Source of the DNA: Rhizophlyctis rosea
Lineage: Eukaryota > Chytridiomycota > Chytridiomycetes > Rhizophlyctidales > Rhizophlyctidaceae
Assembly: GCA_027596075.1 (NCBI GenBank)
Contig: JADGJC010000003.1
Coordinates: forward strand, 310,001 to 374,000
Length of the DNA stretch: 64,000 nt
Reading direction: 5' to 3'
Numbering within the stretch: the first letter of the stretch is position 1; the number at the start of each line of letters is the position of its first letter. Of this stretch, positions 1 through 12,323 are shown one piece after another. The notes beneath the pieces are model-generated. The model made no database searches and had not been told where the DNA came from. It saw only the letters and a program-made list of their open reading frames with translations. A program made the translations under genes and the position numbers.

Positions 1-3000
1 GAATACTCACTGCTCATCCTGTGCAGCCCTTAAGCGTTTAATTAATTCTGTGTAATCCCATTTCATCTTTTCCAGATATGGTGCACCTGCAGCCAATGCA
101 ACGGTCGGTCAAACCATCAGCGCCAAAGCATTCGCCCTCAGCAAGCTCACACCTTCATATGTAACACTCTCATGCAACTCTCTCTTGATTGTTCGAACGC
201 TTTCCTGGATGCGCGCTTCAACATAATGTAATCGTCGCATGAGTTCTTCGCGTTCTCGGGCTTCCTTCATGCGAGCTTCAGAGGAACCTTCGTAGCCTTT
301 GCGGAAGAAGCGCCTGTGCGGGATAGACGGTCATATGGTCAGCACGCGCCTCGGAGAAGAAGGAATGAGTCTAGGGAAAAAGGGAGCCACATACTCGGGA
401 TCTGATGCTGTTTGTTCAAACATTTCGATTTCGACGAGAAGTGCTTCGCGGGCGATGATGTGTTCGGAGACTTCTTTCCAGAGTTTGATGGCCTGCGGCG
501 AGAAATTGCACATAATTGAATCAGCCATGGCGATTTCCGGGTTTGCGAGACACCCTTCCATCACCCCCTTTTTTGCACTTACCGTTCCAAGCTTTGGAGC
601 AAATTTATGGCTTCCGTACTTGATGGCCATGTCAAGCTTTTGGTCCAGCGGCATTTTGAGTGTCACCCACAATCTTTCTAGCTCTTCTTGTGATTTGCGA
701 ATGTCGATGGCGTCCGGCAGAAGGCTAGGTGTCACGGGCGTCATCCTTAGCGGCGATACACTAAGAGGTGTCTTAACCAGCAAAGACTCCTCCTCCAACA
801 TGCTCCTTTCTCCACTCTCCGCCTGCTCCCTTCTCCCACCCTCATCCTCAACACCACCACCACCCTTTTCTTCCACAACTAACTCCAACCCAGCCACCCC
901 ATCCCCCTCTCCAACCCTCTCCGCCTCCCTCAACTCCGCCATAAACTCCAAAATCCCCGGATTCCAAACCCCTCTTTCAAAAGCCAACAACCGCCTCCTC
1001 TTCTCCTGCTTCTCCTCCTCCTCGCTCTCCTTCCTCCTCCTCTCCTCCTCCTCATTCCTGACCCTCTCCTCCTCCTCCCTCTCTTTCTTGATCCGCTCAG
1101 CATCCTCATCAACCCTCATCAACAACCCGGACACAAAATCTGTTCGTTGCGCGCGTAGATGGGAGAGATAATCTTCCACACTTATCGGAGGCCGCTTTTG
1201 GATCCGTTTACGACTGAGGACGCTGAGATCGAAGGGGATGTAGCCGCCGTAGTTGTAGCGGAGCGCGCCGTAGCGGGAGGATGGGGTTTTCTGCATGGCG
1301 GAGTGGCGGTTTTTGGTGAAGTCGTCGGGGCTTACTAGGGTGGGGCGGGTTGCGTCGCGGGTTAGGAGGCGGATGGTTGGGCGGCCTGGTTGGGATGTTG
1401 GGGCTGTGGTTGGGGCTGTGGTGGGGCGGGAGACGGGGAGGAGAGATGGGGGTGTTACACGTTGGAAGGCATAGGAGAGGGGCACGACTGGGTCGTAAGG
1501 GGCTGCTGGGGTCGCGTTGATGTCTTCTTCGCCTGAAAATTTTGTAAGTAAGCGATTGCTGCTTCCACTTATGCCACAATACCACATCAGGCAACCTCAC
1601 CTTGATCCGTATCCAAATGATTCCCCTTAATAGTCTTCATGATCGCATCATACAACTCTTCAACTTCCTTGAATCTCGTCAATTTCTCGTCTGCAAAATC
1701 AATCGTCACGTAAATCAAAACATGGGATCAAGAAAGTCATGTGTTCAGCAAGGCGGGATACAGAGTTCGCACGTTCATCGCCAATTCAAAATCAACGAAC
1801 ATACCCAGATCATCTGTCACACCCTGATTCTTGCTCCTTTCCGGATCAAACTCCCCCACCGCCGATGCGGGCTCTGCAGACAAGTCAATAAAACCTTTTG
1901 GTACTCTTGCGGAGACTTTTGAGTCCAAGGCACGCAGCGTGACAGGTGCTCGAGATGAATCCTGCATGGTATTTTTTGAGTTGTCAAACACGCATAGTCT
2001 TATGAGGGACACCAGCATACCTGATCATCGAGCACAGTCTCTGTGTATCCCCTTCGCTCTCGTGGAGGCGGTAAGGACGGAATAGGCTACATCAACGATG
2101 AGATGAAGGAGTGCTTTTAGCAATGTTCGTCGGCCAGGGAATCAGGTTCGTGATATGGCCGGTGGTACAAGTGTCAGTCGTGCACAGAAAGAAAAAAAAA
2201 TACACTTACGACGGTATCAAACAGACTGTAATCGAAATCTGTCAATGGGCGGTCGCGCACTTTGCTCGGTAAGAGGTATCGTTTTCGGGGAGGTAATACC
2301 TGTCAAAATTTGGGCTTAAATCATCAAGAAGTCAATAGAAATGCAACTATCGATCCAATTCATACCTCAGGCTTCACCTCCCTCTCCCTCCTATACACCG
2401 ACAACTGCGTATGCGCACTCAAAATCGGATCCTCCCCCTCCACCAACCCTGCAGCCCAATCCCCTTCCTCCTCACTAAATTCAAACTCCTCCCCCTCTTC
2501 GCCCTCCCCCTCCCCATCCTCATCCTCCTCCTCATCCTCCCATTCCTCTTCCCTAATCCCACCCCGACTATACGAGCTCCCCGGCCGACTCCGGCCACCA
2601 CTCCACTGCGCGGACCGGTGATGTACGGGGAGTGTGAAATCTGGCATTTGCATTTGGAGAGCGGTGAGGCGGCGTTGGGCCAGGATGGAGACGCGGCGGT
2701 CGGTTGGGAGGGAGGGTTTGCGAGGTGTGGTGGTTTCGAGGTTGTGGAGGGCTTCTTCACGTTCGCGCATGAGGGAGCGGAGGACTGCTGGTTGGTGTTT
2801 TGAAATTAGGGTTGGCGGGTGGAGTGTTGGGGTAGGGTGGGTGATGCGGTCGAGGGTTTCTTTGAACTTTTGGATTGTATACGGAGGGATATCACGATTG
2901 AGATATTGACGCGCATGACGGGAAAGGAAGCGAAAAGTCGACAAACTCATATCAAGGAATGACTTACTTCCAACAACTCCAATTTCATTTGATCCTGTTG

Positions 3001-4339
3001 GATTTTGGCCTGTTGCATGGGAGTCAGGATGATTTCTCCACCTTCCAGTTCGGTCAGGGCTTGTTTGACCAGGTCCTGAGTATGGATTCTTTGGGAAAGT
3101 GCAGGAATCAGAGGTAAGGACAATGGAAATGGAATGACCCCTGGCGCGGAAAACCAAGCGATAGAAAATCACATACCCTCGACACAACTTCAAGCGAAAC
3201 GTAGCTTCCAACCGCCCATCATTCAACTCCTTCCTAAACATCCCCGCTTGTTCCATCTCTATACATTGCAAACACTTCCGATCAGTTTGATTCCGAACGG
3301 CTAACTATTGGTTCTAACCCTAAGCCCAATCGAGAAGATTGGTACTCACTCTCCTTCAACCTCCGACACTTTTCCAAAAGCCCGTCCCGGATCTTCGCCA
3401 TGTGTTCAAACACCTTTACGCCCAGTATCCGGCGCTGAGGACCTGTGACGCCGGGCGTGGGAAGATCTTGCAGTTCGTTATGGCGAATGGCCATTTCTGT
3501 AATGAAGACGTTGGTCTGATGGTTTGAGAAAGAGGAAATGTGAAGAACTCAATGGTCAGTGCTTTATTGATCTCGTCCAGTGATGTGCGGTTCATACAAG
3601 GCTTTGTGTTATTACCATAGCTTCCTTCTCGTCCTTATCCAACCATGGGATCTTCTCCATCTGTCCTACGAGACGCTTTAGACATGCGTTGAGGGTTTCG
3701 GACCTTGTGGGAAGGGGTTTCCCGACGGCAGCTGTTTGGAGAATTTGAGTTGAATGCCCTTTTAACGAATAGATCTGCTTCGCAGAGCGCGGACTTGCCG
3801 TTCTCAGTACTAGGAGCGTATGCGACGGATGGTGCTGCGGCAGATGGTGCTACTGATATGGGCGGTCGACGATATTTCACTTGCTATGGCAAAGAGCGGT
3901 GAGGAAAGTCTTGAGATCGATTTGACGTATGCCTTGTGGTGACAATCTTGTCTTCCAACCCCACCATAGAAGCAAAACTCACATCAATAACAGCCAAAGG
4001 CTTCAAAACCAATTGCTCATACCCCAACTGTCCCAACACCTTCCCATACTTCATTCTCCGTGCGCTCCGTCTTCCCTTCCGTGTTGACGCATCCCCATCC
4101 TGCTGTCCCGTAGCGACTTTTTGTAACCTGTGGAGCTGCTGCCGGACTGTGCGGCTGTGTTCGGCGCGCTGGATGGCGATGTCAATGTGGCGGGGGAGGA
4201 GGGCGGTTTCGGAGGGTGTGAAGAGGGAGTGGATGGGGAGGTGGGCTAGAAGCTGGGGAGTTCTGGTGGTTGGTGGGGTTGTGGTAGATGGTGAAGCCCG
4301 ATGTGGGTCAGCGGGAGTTGGTGGGGATACGGTGGACAT
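1..4339 (-). CDS. CCDC87-like coiled-coil protein (3' end beyond window)
   Basis: A multi-exon gene is read leftwards from the ATG at 4339. Coding blocks lie near 4339-3900, 3880-3640, 3494-3330, 3270-2360, 1560-430, 300-115 and 85-12. The N-terminal part is Pro/Thr-rich, followed by basic helical segments. A very acidic Glu/Asp run lies near 2420-2570 and a Glu/Arg-rich coiled coil near 950-1150. The last visible exon is joined by GT-AG splicing and reads PYLEKMKWDYTELI. That motif and the preceding VTYEG are what I associate with the C-terminus of vertebrate CCDC87, a sperm protein. This suggests a flagellum-linked role, which is an inference. The family call is from memory of motifs, not an alignment, and other coiled-coil families are possible. 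Exon boundaries are approximate and the stop is outside the window. Confidence 0.5.
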
Positions 4340-5048
4340 GTTGTGGGAGCTAGGAATGATCAGGATTTTGGTCTATGATGGGACTCTTAACGGATGTGCC
4401 AAGCTTGTGATGAATCTCTGACAAGACATTGCGGCTGCAATTACATGACAGATCAAGTTGAGGAGAGCTTTCCAAACTGCAAAAATTTGTCCAGAGCAAC
4501 TGATCATGGAGGCCGTCCGAACATCTCCGACATTGACCTCGTTTCCAATCATCATGATTCACCTGCAGGAAGGACAGTAAACACTGAACAGATATCGGAC
4601 TGTAAATACTGGCATCTTCCGGTGTATACTGGCTTGACTACGTTCGTAAAACTTGTTCTGACACCGCCAATATTCTCATGGATGATGGGGAGGTGTCATG
4701 CGAGGGTCCTTGTGCTTCGTATTACCTAAGCAAATGCACACTCGGGTAACTCAAATAGAGGACCAAGCAATGCGACTGGGTGATTTCGACTGTCCACAGA
4801 ACACTACTCAAAGATTCCAAGTGACTTAAGCAGGTAGGACGGGCAATTTTGGGGAAACAGGGATTTAGGGCGAACGGGTGCAGTAGATCCGCCAAACCTG
4901 GTACCAACAGAAAGCACGTCAAGATGCCCCGCACTCAGTTGGAGAATGAACTCAGCTTCATTCCCGACATACTGATACACTCATATGCCAACAACAGCAA
5001 CTATATACATGATTGGGAAGGACATTGCACACCCCACGTTTCGCTCCC
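4340..5048. other. Intergenic, no gene seen
   Basis: Only short, overlapping ORFs on both strands with no recognisable motif. It holds the upstream region of the CCDC87-like gene on the left and the 3' flank of the oxidoreductase on the right. Confidence 0.6.
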
Positions 5049-6181
5049 CTACACCTTCACACCCTCCGTCTCTTCAATCCTATAAACATACTTCACCCCA
5101 CTTGCCTTCCCCTCCTTCAAATTCTTCAACCCAGTAGACACACCATTCAACCCGCCCGGCACAACCTCATATGGATGTGTCTTCAACCTCCCATCTTCCA
5201 ACAAACTACTAATATACCTTGACCACAGATATCCGAAATCCTTCTGCGCATCATGGGCCTGTCCAACCCATGTCGTGATCCCAACTGACTTCCCAGGATG
5301 CTTGAAGTTTGCGCCATCTTTGGCGCCCCTTTCTGGTGGTAGAACATGTGATACCCGCCCCTTTTCTGCATCTACTACACGGGCGATGGCTTCATAGGAT
5401 CCCTTCTCGGAAATGGCGTCCAGGACATATGCCACCTTCCCAGGCAGGCCCTCCTTTGCCAATGCCTCTTCAACCCCCTTGACAATTGCGTCTTCATCTT
5501 GGCGATAGTCAACAACATAGTCAACAAGCCCCTTCACAAACTCCCCACTAGCACCAGCAACCCCGATGATAGGCTTCAACCCCGCCAACCTTGCAAATTG
5601 CGCACCAAATGCCCCAACCGCCGACCCAGCACCGTAAATCAAGACAGGTACCTTCTCTCCTTCCGCAGGCTTTTTGGGATCATATGGCGCGGGAGCTTGC
5701 ACGTCCACGAATAGACCGATTGCAGCGGTCAGTGCGGCGAGGGGGATTGTGGCGGCAGCTTCGAAGGAGATGGACTTGGGTAGATGGAAGGTTGTCCAGT
5801 CAGGTGCTAGGGCGTATTCAGCAAACGAACCATGAGGAGCTTGCATGACGTGGAAGGCTGCGACGCGGTCTCCGGGTTTGAATTCGTAGACTTTGGAGCC
5901 GATGGAATGGACTGTGCCTGCGATGTCGTCCCCGGAGTTGTGGGGTTTGTTTTGCCTAAAGGTGATATTGCATGTATGTTGGTGTGATTTTGAAAGGGAA
6001 ACTTCAAAAATGTGGAATGATGCGGTTTCAAGATACTTTACATGACGGGCCTCTTCCAGTCCTTTGGATTCGTGCCCGAAACAATGACTTTGATTACAAC
6101 ATCGTGCTCGCCTGGCGTGGGGATCGGGGTATCGATGATTTCGATGGAAAGGTCGAGTTGGACAATGGCTTCTTTGGGCAT
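5049..6181 (-). CDS. Medium-chain dehydrogenase/reductase (quinone oxidoreductase-like)
   Basis: Two exons, 6181-6042 and 5955-5049, are joined by a clean GT-AG intron (gtaaag donor, tttag acceptor) that keeps the frame through VMQNKPHNSGDD. The protein is about 348 aa, normal for zinc-type or QOR-like MDR enzymes. It has the N-terminal GroES-like fold (GTNPKDWK, then GDDIAGTV and FKPGDRVAAF). The Rossmann nucleotide loop is YGAGSAVGAFGAQFA, so NAD(P)H-dependent reduction of a quinone or enone is the likely chemistry. No clear catalytic-zinc Cys/His set is visible, which favours the zinc-free enoyl or quinone reductase branch. The ATG at 6181 was chosen because the family normally starts just before this EAIV strand. 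In-frame ATGs further upstream add a low-complexity extension. Physiological substrate unknown. Confidence 0.85.
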
Positions 6182-6672
6182 GATGGAGGAATCTGTTGGT
6201 TTTTGTTCTGAATGGATCATTACCTGATCAATAGTTACAAAGATTCCCGAGGGTGAACCGGATGAGAGTTCGGAAGTGTGAGAAGTGCTATTTATTGTTT
6301 CTGAGACCTCAAACGCCAGGGGGCTTGGCGAGTTGCGCGACCCATCCAGTACTTTGATGACCCTCACGCGCGGGGGTCCCGTTGTTGCCCATCACCCCGA
6401 TGCGTCACTGTAGACTAAAAGTACCATCCGAATGCAAGCCGCCGTTTCAAAACATACTACTAGCACGCGCTGCCTTCACACTGGACTGAAATTTACCATG
6501 AGCTATCTGTTTGACAATAAGATTTTACTACAACCATCCAACCAGAACACTTCACCGCGTTATCTCCTTCCAAATGCAATGCTATATGTATTACTACATA
6601 TTGATGGTGTGGAAATTGCGCTGCTACATTGCGACTGAAACCCCATTGACATATTATGTCCATATAGACCCA

Positions 6673-8090
6673 TCACAACTGACACCTCCAATACACCTTC
6701 GCCTGACCACCGGCTCCCGTCCGCCTCCCTGCCTCATCGACGGGATATTCCATCGTGACGAAGAAATAGCCTGCCCTACGCATCATTTCTGTGATAAATG
6801 CAGTCTCGTCCCCATACTTTGATAGATCTCCCACTTCCCAATCCGGTATCCTAAGCCAACGAAATCTTCTCCCTTTCGGTTCGAAAATCCCGAGCTGGTT
6901 TCCGGACTTGAAATAATGACCAAAGATCATCCAATCCCCGAAACATCCGGCCTCCGCATCCGCGGAGATATAGCATGTTGAATCGACGCCTGCGCCCATT
7001 TTTGGTAACCAAGTACCGGGAAAGCACTCGTGGAGTAGATTCAGATGGAGATCGAATACCGTGTAGGTAACAGGGGTGGTAAATCGTTGGAGGAAAACAT
7101 TGAACCTGGTGATGTAGATGAAGGGTGGGTATTCTGTGTCGACGTCGTATGTTGCAATTTTAAACCCGTCGGTCAGGCGAAAGAGGGTAAGTCGGCATTC
7201 CGTAGGTAGTTTGCTCACACAGGCGAGGATTGTTTCGTTGATGACGCATGTGACATCCGGATCGGAGGCGTCTCCTTCAACATCGGCAAACGAGGTTCGA
7301 GTGATTGTGTCCGTCAGTGAGATCACATGCATTTGCAGGCCGGTCGGCTGAGCAAGCATCTTTGTTCCGCATATCGATATGATGTCCTGTGGGACCGTGG
7401 CAACGACATTCCCTGAGTTCAGGTCTTTCACTGTTACGTCTGTGCTGCCATCTACTCTGGACGATATGAGACTAGTTCTGTTATATGATCCTAAGTTGAT
7501 GCTTTTGATGGAGGCGAAGCCCGCAACTTCTGTTTCCGTGAATAGACTGTCGATCGATGGGGTGCTAGAAGAGCACTTGGGGACGATTGAACGACCGTCT
7601 GGTTGAACGTGCCTCGGTACGAGGAGGGAGACGGCTGGACAGTCAACCAAATCCCGAATGACGGCATTACTCGTCCTGCCCAACCTCTCAGAAACTTCTA
7701 GCTCTTCCACAACTTCTTCTACAGAGTCCATGATCCCCATTCCGTCCTCCATTTGAATTGGTTCCCATGGCCTGTTCCATGCCCACCACAGAGTTGCAAC
7801 ATCCCGCCTGATTATCATGAGAAGAACATATTGCATTAGTGATTGCAGTTTCAATAGATGCTGTTTGCCGTGCGCTTCTATTACCAGTTTTCGCTCCCAT
7901 ACAATACTGGGCAGCAGCCTTCAGGATATGCCAGGACGAGCTTCGACTTCCAGATCTGAACGTCGTTGGTGCGGATGATGTGGCACCACTGCTTGCAAAC
8001 GTGTTCGTATTGCAGGAGGTCGCGAACTGATACGGTGCGGTGCGCAAAAAGGAGGAGCAGGAAGTCGGGGAAGATCAGTATGTTCAGCAT
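6673..8090 (-). CDS. F-box-like protein, paralogue 1 (no FHA domain)
   Basis: Exon 1 is 8090-7885 and exon 2 is 7807-6673. The intron interrupts the Trp codon of ENW|RDVATLWWAW. The first 50 residues contain an F-box-like helix block (FPDFLLLLF, then VCKQWCHIIR and QIWKSKL). About 370 residues follow, rich in short hydrophobic strands and probably a propeller-like or other beta fold. The family signature at the end is VTMEYPVDEAGRRTGAGG then KVYWR, preceded by CFGDWM. The same signatures occur in the genes ending at 22143, 24908 and 41111. The open frame reaches 8213, but with no ATG there. The ATG at 8090 (MLNILIFPDF) lines up with the paralogues. I found no FHA domain in the 440 bp upstream. 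A role as an SCF ubiquitin ligase substrate adaptor is inferred from the F-box only. Confidence 0.75.
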
Positions 8091-8533
8091 CTTCGTAATA
8101 TCGATTTGGGCTGTGAGGGGTGAAGTGATCGCGCTTGGGAACGCAAATATATTGATCGCGCTCGAGAACGTTGTTGGGAGTCGGGCATGAAGGCAAAAGG
8201 ACGGAAAGGACACTCTGGGGTGTGAGATGCAAACGATATGGTTACGTTTGCAGATAGGAGCTGGCTAACGAATCAGTGAGGAGAACTTCGTGAGCAAACG
8301 ATAAATGAAGGAAAATGGAAAGCCGATAATTTGCAATATTTGGAAGTTTTCACGTGAAAATGAACGCGAGGCCCCAGGACCAGGGCTTAACATCACGCGG
8401 GTCCCTCCACTCTCCACCCTCCAAGCTTTGTTTGACCTTCCCCACCCTTGTAAACTCATCTAGCCTTCCTTCCCACACTCTCAATCAGTTTCTTTACACC
8501 ATCCACAGCACATTTTCACCCTCACAACCAGCC

Positions 8534-11181
8534 ATGTCCCACGAAAAGACTTTCGCCAACCAGTCAAAACTCCCCCGACTGCCCATCCCACCTCTAGACA
8601 AAACCCTCTCCCGCTACCTGAAATCCCTGACCCCAATAATGTCGTCCGCAGAACTTTCCCACACAGCGTCCCTCGTCCACCACTTCGCCCAACCCTCCAG
8701 TCTAGGTCTCGAGCTGCAGCGCCGTCTAATAGAACACGATAAAGGAGAAACCAATTCCTGGTTAGAACGATGGTGGCTAAAGCTCGCGTACCACTCCTGG
8801 CGAGAATCGCTATTGGTCAACTCGAACTGGTATATGCTTGCGAAGGAGCACCCTGCGCATCCGAAAGAGCTGTTTACGAAGGGGGATGATCCGAGACGGA
8901 GGAGTGAGAGGGGGTTTGGTGATTTTCAGGTGTGGAGGGCGGCGGGGATTGTGAACAATTTTTTGGATTACAAGGATTTGTTGGACAGGTATGATCTTTC
9001 AACGTATCAGACAGCATTGGTTTCACAAACTAACAGAGTGATCATGCTAAACTTTCACGATTAAGTGAAGCGCTCCAACCCGAACGGACAAAAGCCGGTC
9101 CTTTAGACATGAACCAATACCGCCAAATGTTCGGCGTCACACGCGTCCCTCAACCCAATTGCGATATCAATGTGGGCAGCCATCCCGCTGGCGGACGGCA
9201 CATCGTGGTCCTTGTCCGGGACCAGGTTTACGTCGCAGAGGTGTACGAAATGGACACGGGAATGAGGTTGTCAATCGCTGACATTGAGAAGTACGTAAGG
9301 GGCGATTAGCTGCTATTGCACTGATCAGTGTAAACATCATGTTTGGGAAACCTAAAGAAACGCTAGAACAGACAATTGAAATCCATTGTTGAGGATGTGA
9401 GCGTCAAGACGGATCTGCAACCGCCTATTCCGCTATTGACGGGTATTCATCGCGATACGTGGGCAGAGGTTTGTGTTCCCGAGCCCGAACGCTGTGCTAG
9501 GTCGCCTCTTTGTAGATTCGCACGCTGAAACATCATTATCACCCAGCTCCATCAACATCTCATAGACCTCAGTCCCATCAACTCGGAGTCTTTCTGTATG
9601 ATTGAGTCATCGCTCTTTGCGCTTTGTTTGGACGACTATTGCCTGCCTAGTAACGTTGACTATCATGCAAGTGGGTGAACAAGGAGAATGGGAATGGCGA
9701 TGAGGATATGTGTAGTGACGCAGTGCGACTGTAGGAAACACTTTCCATGGTATGGGCGGTCATAATCGGTGGTTCGATAAGGCGATCAGTGTTATTGTGT
9801 CTCAGGATGGAAAGTTGGGACTCAATGGGGAGGTATGAATTTGACGTCTTCAGCGACTACGTCGCCTGCTGGAGTGTTGTATGCTGAACATCCCATCCAT
9901 TTCAGCATTCACCATGTGACGCACTCGTCCCCGCCCTCATGTTCGATCATTGTATTTCCCAGTATGTTACAATTCAATTTCCATCTGTACCAAAGGACTC
10001 AACTCACGAATCCCACAGCGAACCAGCGAAAGACCCCCCAACAGCCAAAGCCTCCTCGAAACTCAAGCGTCCCCGCCATCTACGGTGGCAGATTGATGCG
10101 AAGATCGAGAAGGGGTTAGTGGAGGCGCAGAAGTTTGTGGATGCGACGATTGCGGATAGTGATGTTGGGGTGCTGCATTTTGTGAAGTTTGGGAGTGATG
10201 TCATTAAGAAGGAAGGTTTGTGTTGCCTGGTTTTTGTTGTATGGAGACTTACATGTAAGGCTGGACTATACCATCGCACGTGTACTCACTCGTGTTTTTT
10301 TCCCGATTGATCAACTCAGCACGAGTCAGCCCAGACGCCTTCATGCAAATGGCGCTCCAATTGACGTTTTATCGTATTCATCAGTTTTGTCCGCCTGTGT
10401 ATGAGACGGCCAGCACGCGCGCATTTTTGCATGGGCGGACGGAGACGTGTCGGTCTTTGTCGGAGGATTCGCAGAAGTTTGTGTTGTTGTTCCAGGATGG
10501 GAGGGCGTCGGTGAGTTGTTGGTTCAAAGGTGGATGGTGCATTGATGTTTTTGGAAGAGGAGGGATTTTGACTCATGAATGTTCTGATCAATCTTTCTCA
10601 TTTTGTTCTCATATTCTCTTTGCTCTACCATATGCGCCCTTCTCATTTCTTTACCACCGCAGCCCAAAGACAAGTACACCGCCCTCCAGAAAGCCTGCGG
10701 ATCCCACATCGAGTACCTCACGGCCGCCAGCAACGGGCACGGCGTCGACCGCCACCTGTTGGGACTACGTCTTATGCTGAAAGAAGGCGAGACGTGCGAC
10801 GTCTTCAAAGATCCGGCGTACGCGAAGAGCAGCACGTGGAAACTGTCGACTAGCGGACTCTTCCCTGGGGATCGGGTGTTGGGAACGGGGTTTGGTGCTG
10901 TCGTGAGTTTCAGTGTCGCTTTCATTTTTGCGTTATTTGGTAGATGTTCATTCATCTTACATAACTCTCGTGAAACACAGGTCCAAGACGGCTACGGGAT
11001 GAACTACATGATTGGGCCGAAGATGATTAAAATTGGGATCGAGAGTAAGAATTCGTGTAAGGAAACGTCGACGGATAAGTTCCGGAAGACGTTGGAAGGG
11101 GTTCTGGTGGACATGATTGCGGTTTGTAAGGGTGCGAATGTGGAGGGTGGTGGGGATGGCAAGTTAAAGGCTAAGTTGTAA
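8534..11181 (+). CDS. Carnitine O-acetyltransferase, peroxisomal
   Basis: At least eight exons encode a choline/carnitine acyltransferase family protein. It transfers acetyl groups between CoA and carnitine, for export of peroxisomal and mitochondrial acetyl units. Visible landmarks in order: LPRLPIPPLDKTLSRYL (N-terminal family motif), WWLKLAYHSWRESLLVNSNW, MNQYRQMFGVTRVP and HRDTWAE. Next come HGMGGHNRWFDKAIS and HSPCDALVPALMFDH (catalytic His region), then QLTFYRIHQFCPPVYETAST with FLHGRTET (carnitine/CoA site), and GYGMNYMIG. The last three residues are AKL, a type 1 peroxisomal targeting signal like that of yeast Cat2. The ATG at 8534 precedes the family domain directly; a longer upstream frame to 8354 is not conserved-looking. 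Several middle exons (9100-9990) were joined by eye, so internal junctions are approximate. Confidence 0.93.
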
Positions 11182-11506
11182 TTACAATGCTGCTTTTTGC
11201 AAGAGATTTTGAGAGAAAATGTGGTTTTGTTTTCTCTCCGAGTGATTGTTATTAGGGGGATTGGTGTTTTTATTTTGATGTAAACATACAATTATCACTG
11301 ATGTTGAGAGAGACCTATTATGTTTTTTCACTACCTGAAGCGGAATTCCTCGCCGAAGAAACAGAACCGCTGGGGTCTACATATCCAAAAGGAAACCAAG
11401 CACTATTCAGAAATGGCTATCTACGAAAAACGGAACCAAACACTATTTCAAAAACACTATCTACGGAATTATATGCATAGATATAGACAATTGGAGGTTT
11501 GTTTGT

Positions 11507-12323
11507 TTACATGTTGCGGGTGAAGACGGCAAACATGGTGAGAGCGGCGACGAGGCCGGTGGCGGGGGCCAAGGAGGCGGCACCGCTTTTGCCAGCGGCG
11601 GGGGAGGGCGAGGGGCTGGGGGAGGTGCTGGTGCTGTTTCCGCCGCACAGGGAGCCGGCCTTGTTGACGGATGTGCAGAAGGAGGTGAAGGTGGCGCACT
11701 GATGGGGGTTAAAGCATTGCGGTTAGCATGATTGGTCTTCATTCCAAGCTGATTGAATGAGGAAGCAATGTGTGACATCCAACAATACATACCTGGTTCA
11801 TGGTAGGCATCTCAATGCAGCTCTTAGACAACTCCCCAAAAACATCACAGTTGCTCACACCCGTGGTTGCATCCGGAGGCGGGCACGCCGCTTTGCCCTG
11901 GCAAGACGTCATATCCGGCATCTGACTACAAATACTGTACTCCAACGCACTAGCATTCTTCGCCGTCGGGATTGCCAAAGTACTCTTGCATTGCGCTACG
12001 ACGGTGGAGTTCTTGCAGAGGGATTGGACGTCGGTGCAGGAGGGTGTTGAGGCGGGGAGGGAGTCGTCTTTGCAGGCTGTGTTGAGGAGGGTGAAGGGGT
12101 CGCAGTAAGAGGAAGAGGAGGAGGAGGAGCAGGTTGAGGAGTACCAGGAGCACGCGGGGAGGTTTTTGGAGGATTGGCAGAGGGTTTGGAGGGAGGAGAG
12201 TGCGGAGGAGGAGGGGTAGGTGTAGGTTGTGCAGGAGGAGGTTGTGGGGTCTTTGACGCAAGCGTCTTGGGATGCTGCGGTTGCGATGAGGGAGAGGATG
12301 AGGAGGGTGGGTTTGGCGTACAT
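11507..12323 (-). CDS. Secreted Cys-rich, GPI-anchor-type surface protein
   Basis: Exon 1 (12323-11793) and exon 2 (11698-11507) join at MNQ|CATFTSF through a gtatgt...cag intron. The protein begins with a signal peptide (MYAKPTLLILSLIATAASQ). A Cys-rich ectodomain of roughly 190 aa follows, with about 18 Cys and a Ser run (SSSSSS). A Ser/Pro spacer then leads to a Gly/Ala site and a hydrophobic tail (LVAALTMFAVFT) ending at NM-stop. This is the classic layout of a GPI-anchored cell-surface protein. I do not recognise the Cys pattern as a named family. Likely cell-wall or zoospore/sporangium surface. Codons are G/C-rich and Ser-heavy. Confidence 0.8.

Noticed and set aside
299..1171. 290-aa plus-strand ORF rich in Ser and Pro
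   Set aside because: It is the antisense of the Glu/Arg coiled-coil exon of the CCDC87-like gene; low-complexity codons keep the opposite strand open.
7885..8533. A hidden FHA domain upstream of F-box-like paralogue 1
   Set aside because: All frames between the F-box start and the carnitine acetyltransferase gene were read; no IGR, SxxH or LNG motifs are present.
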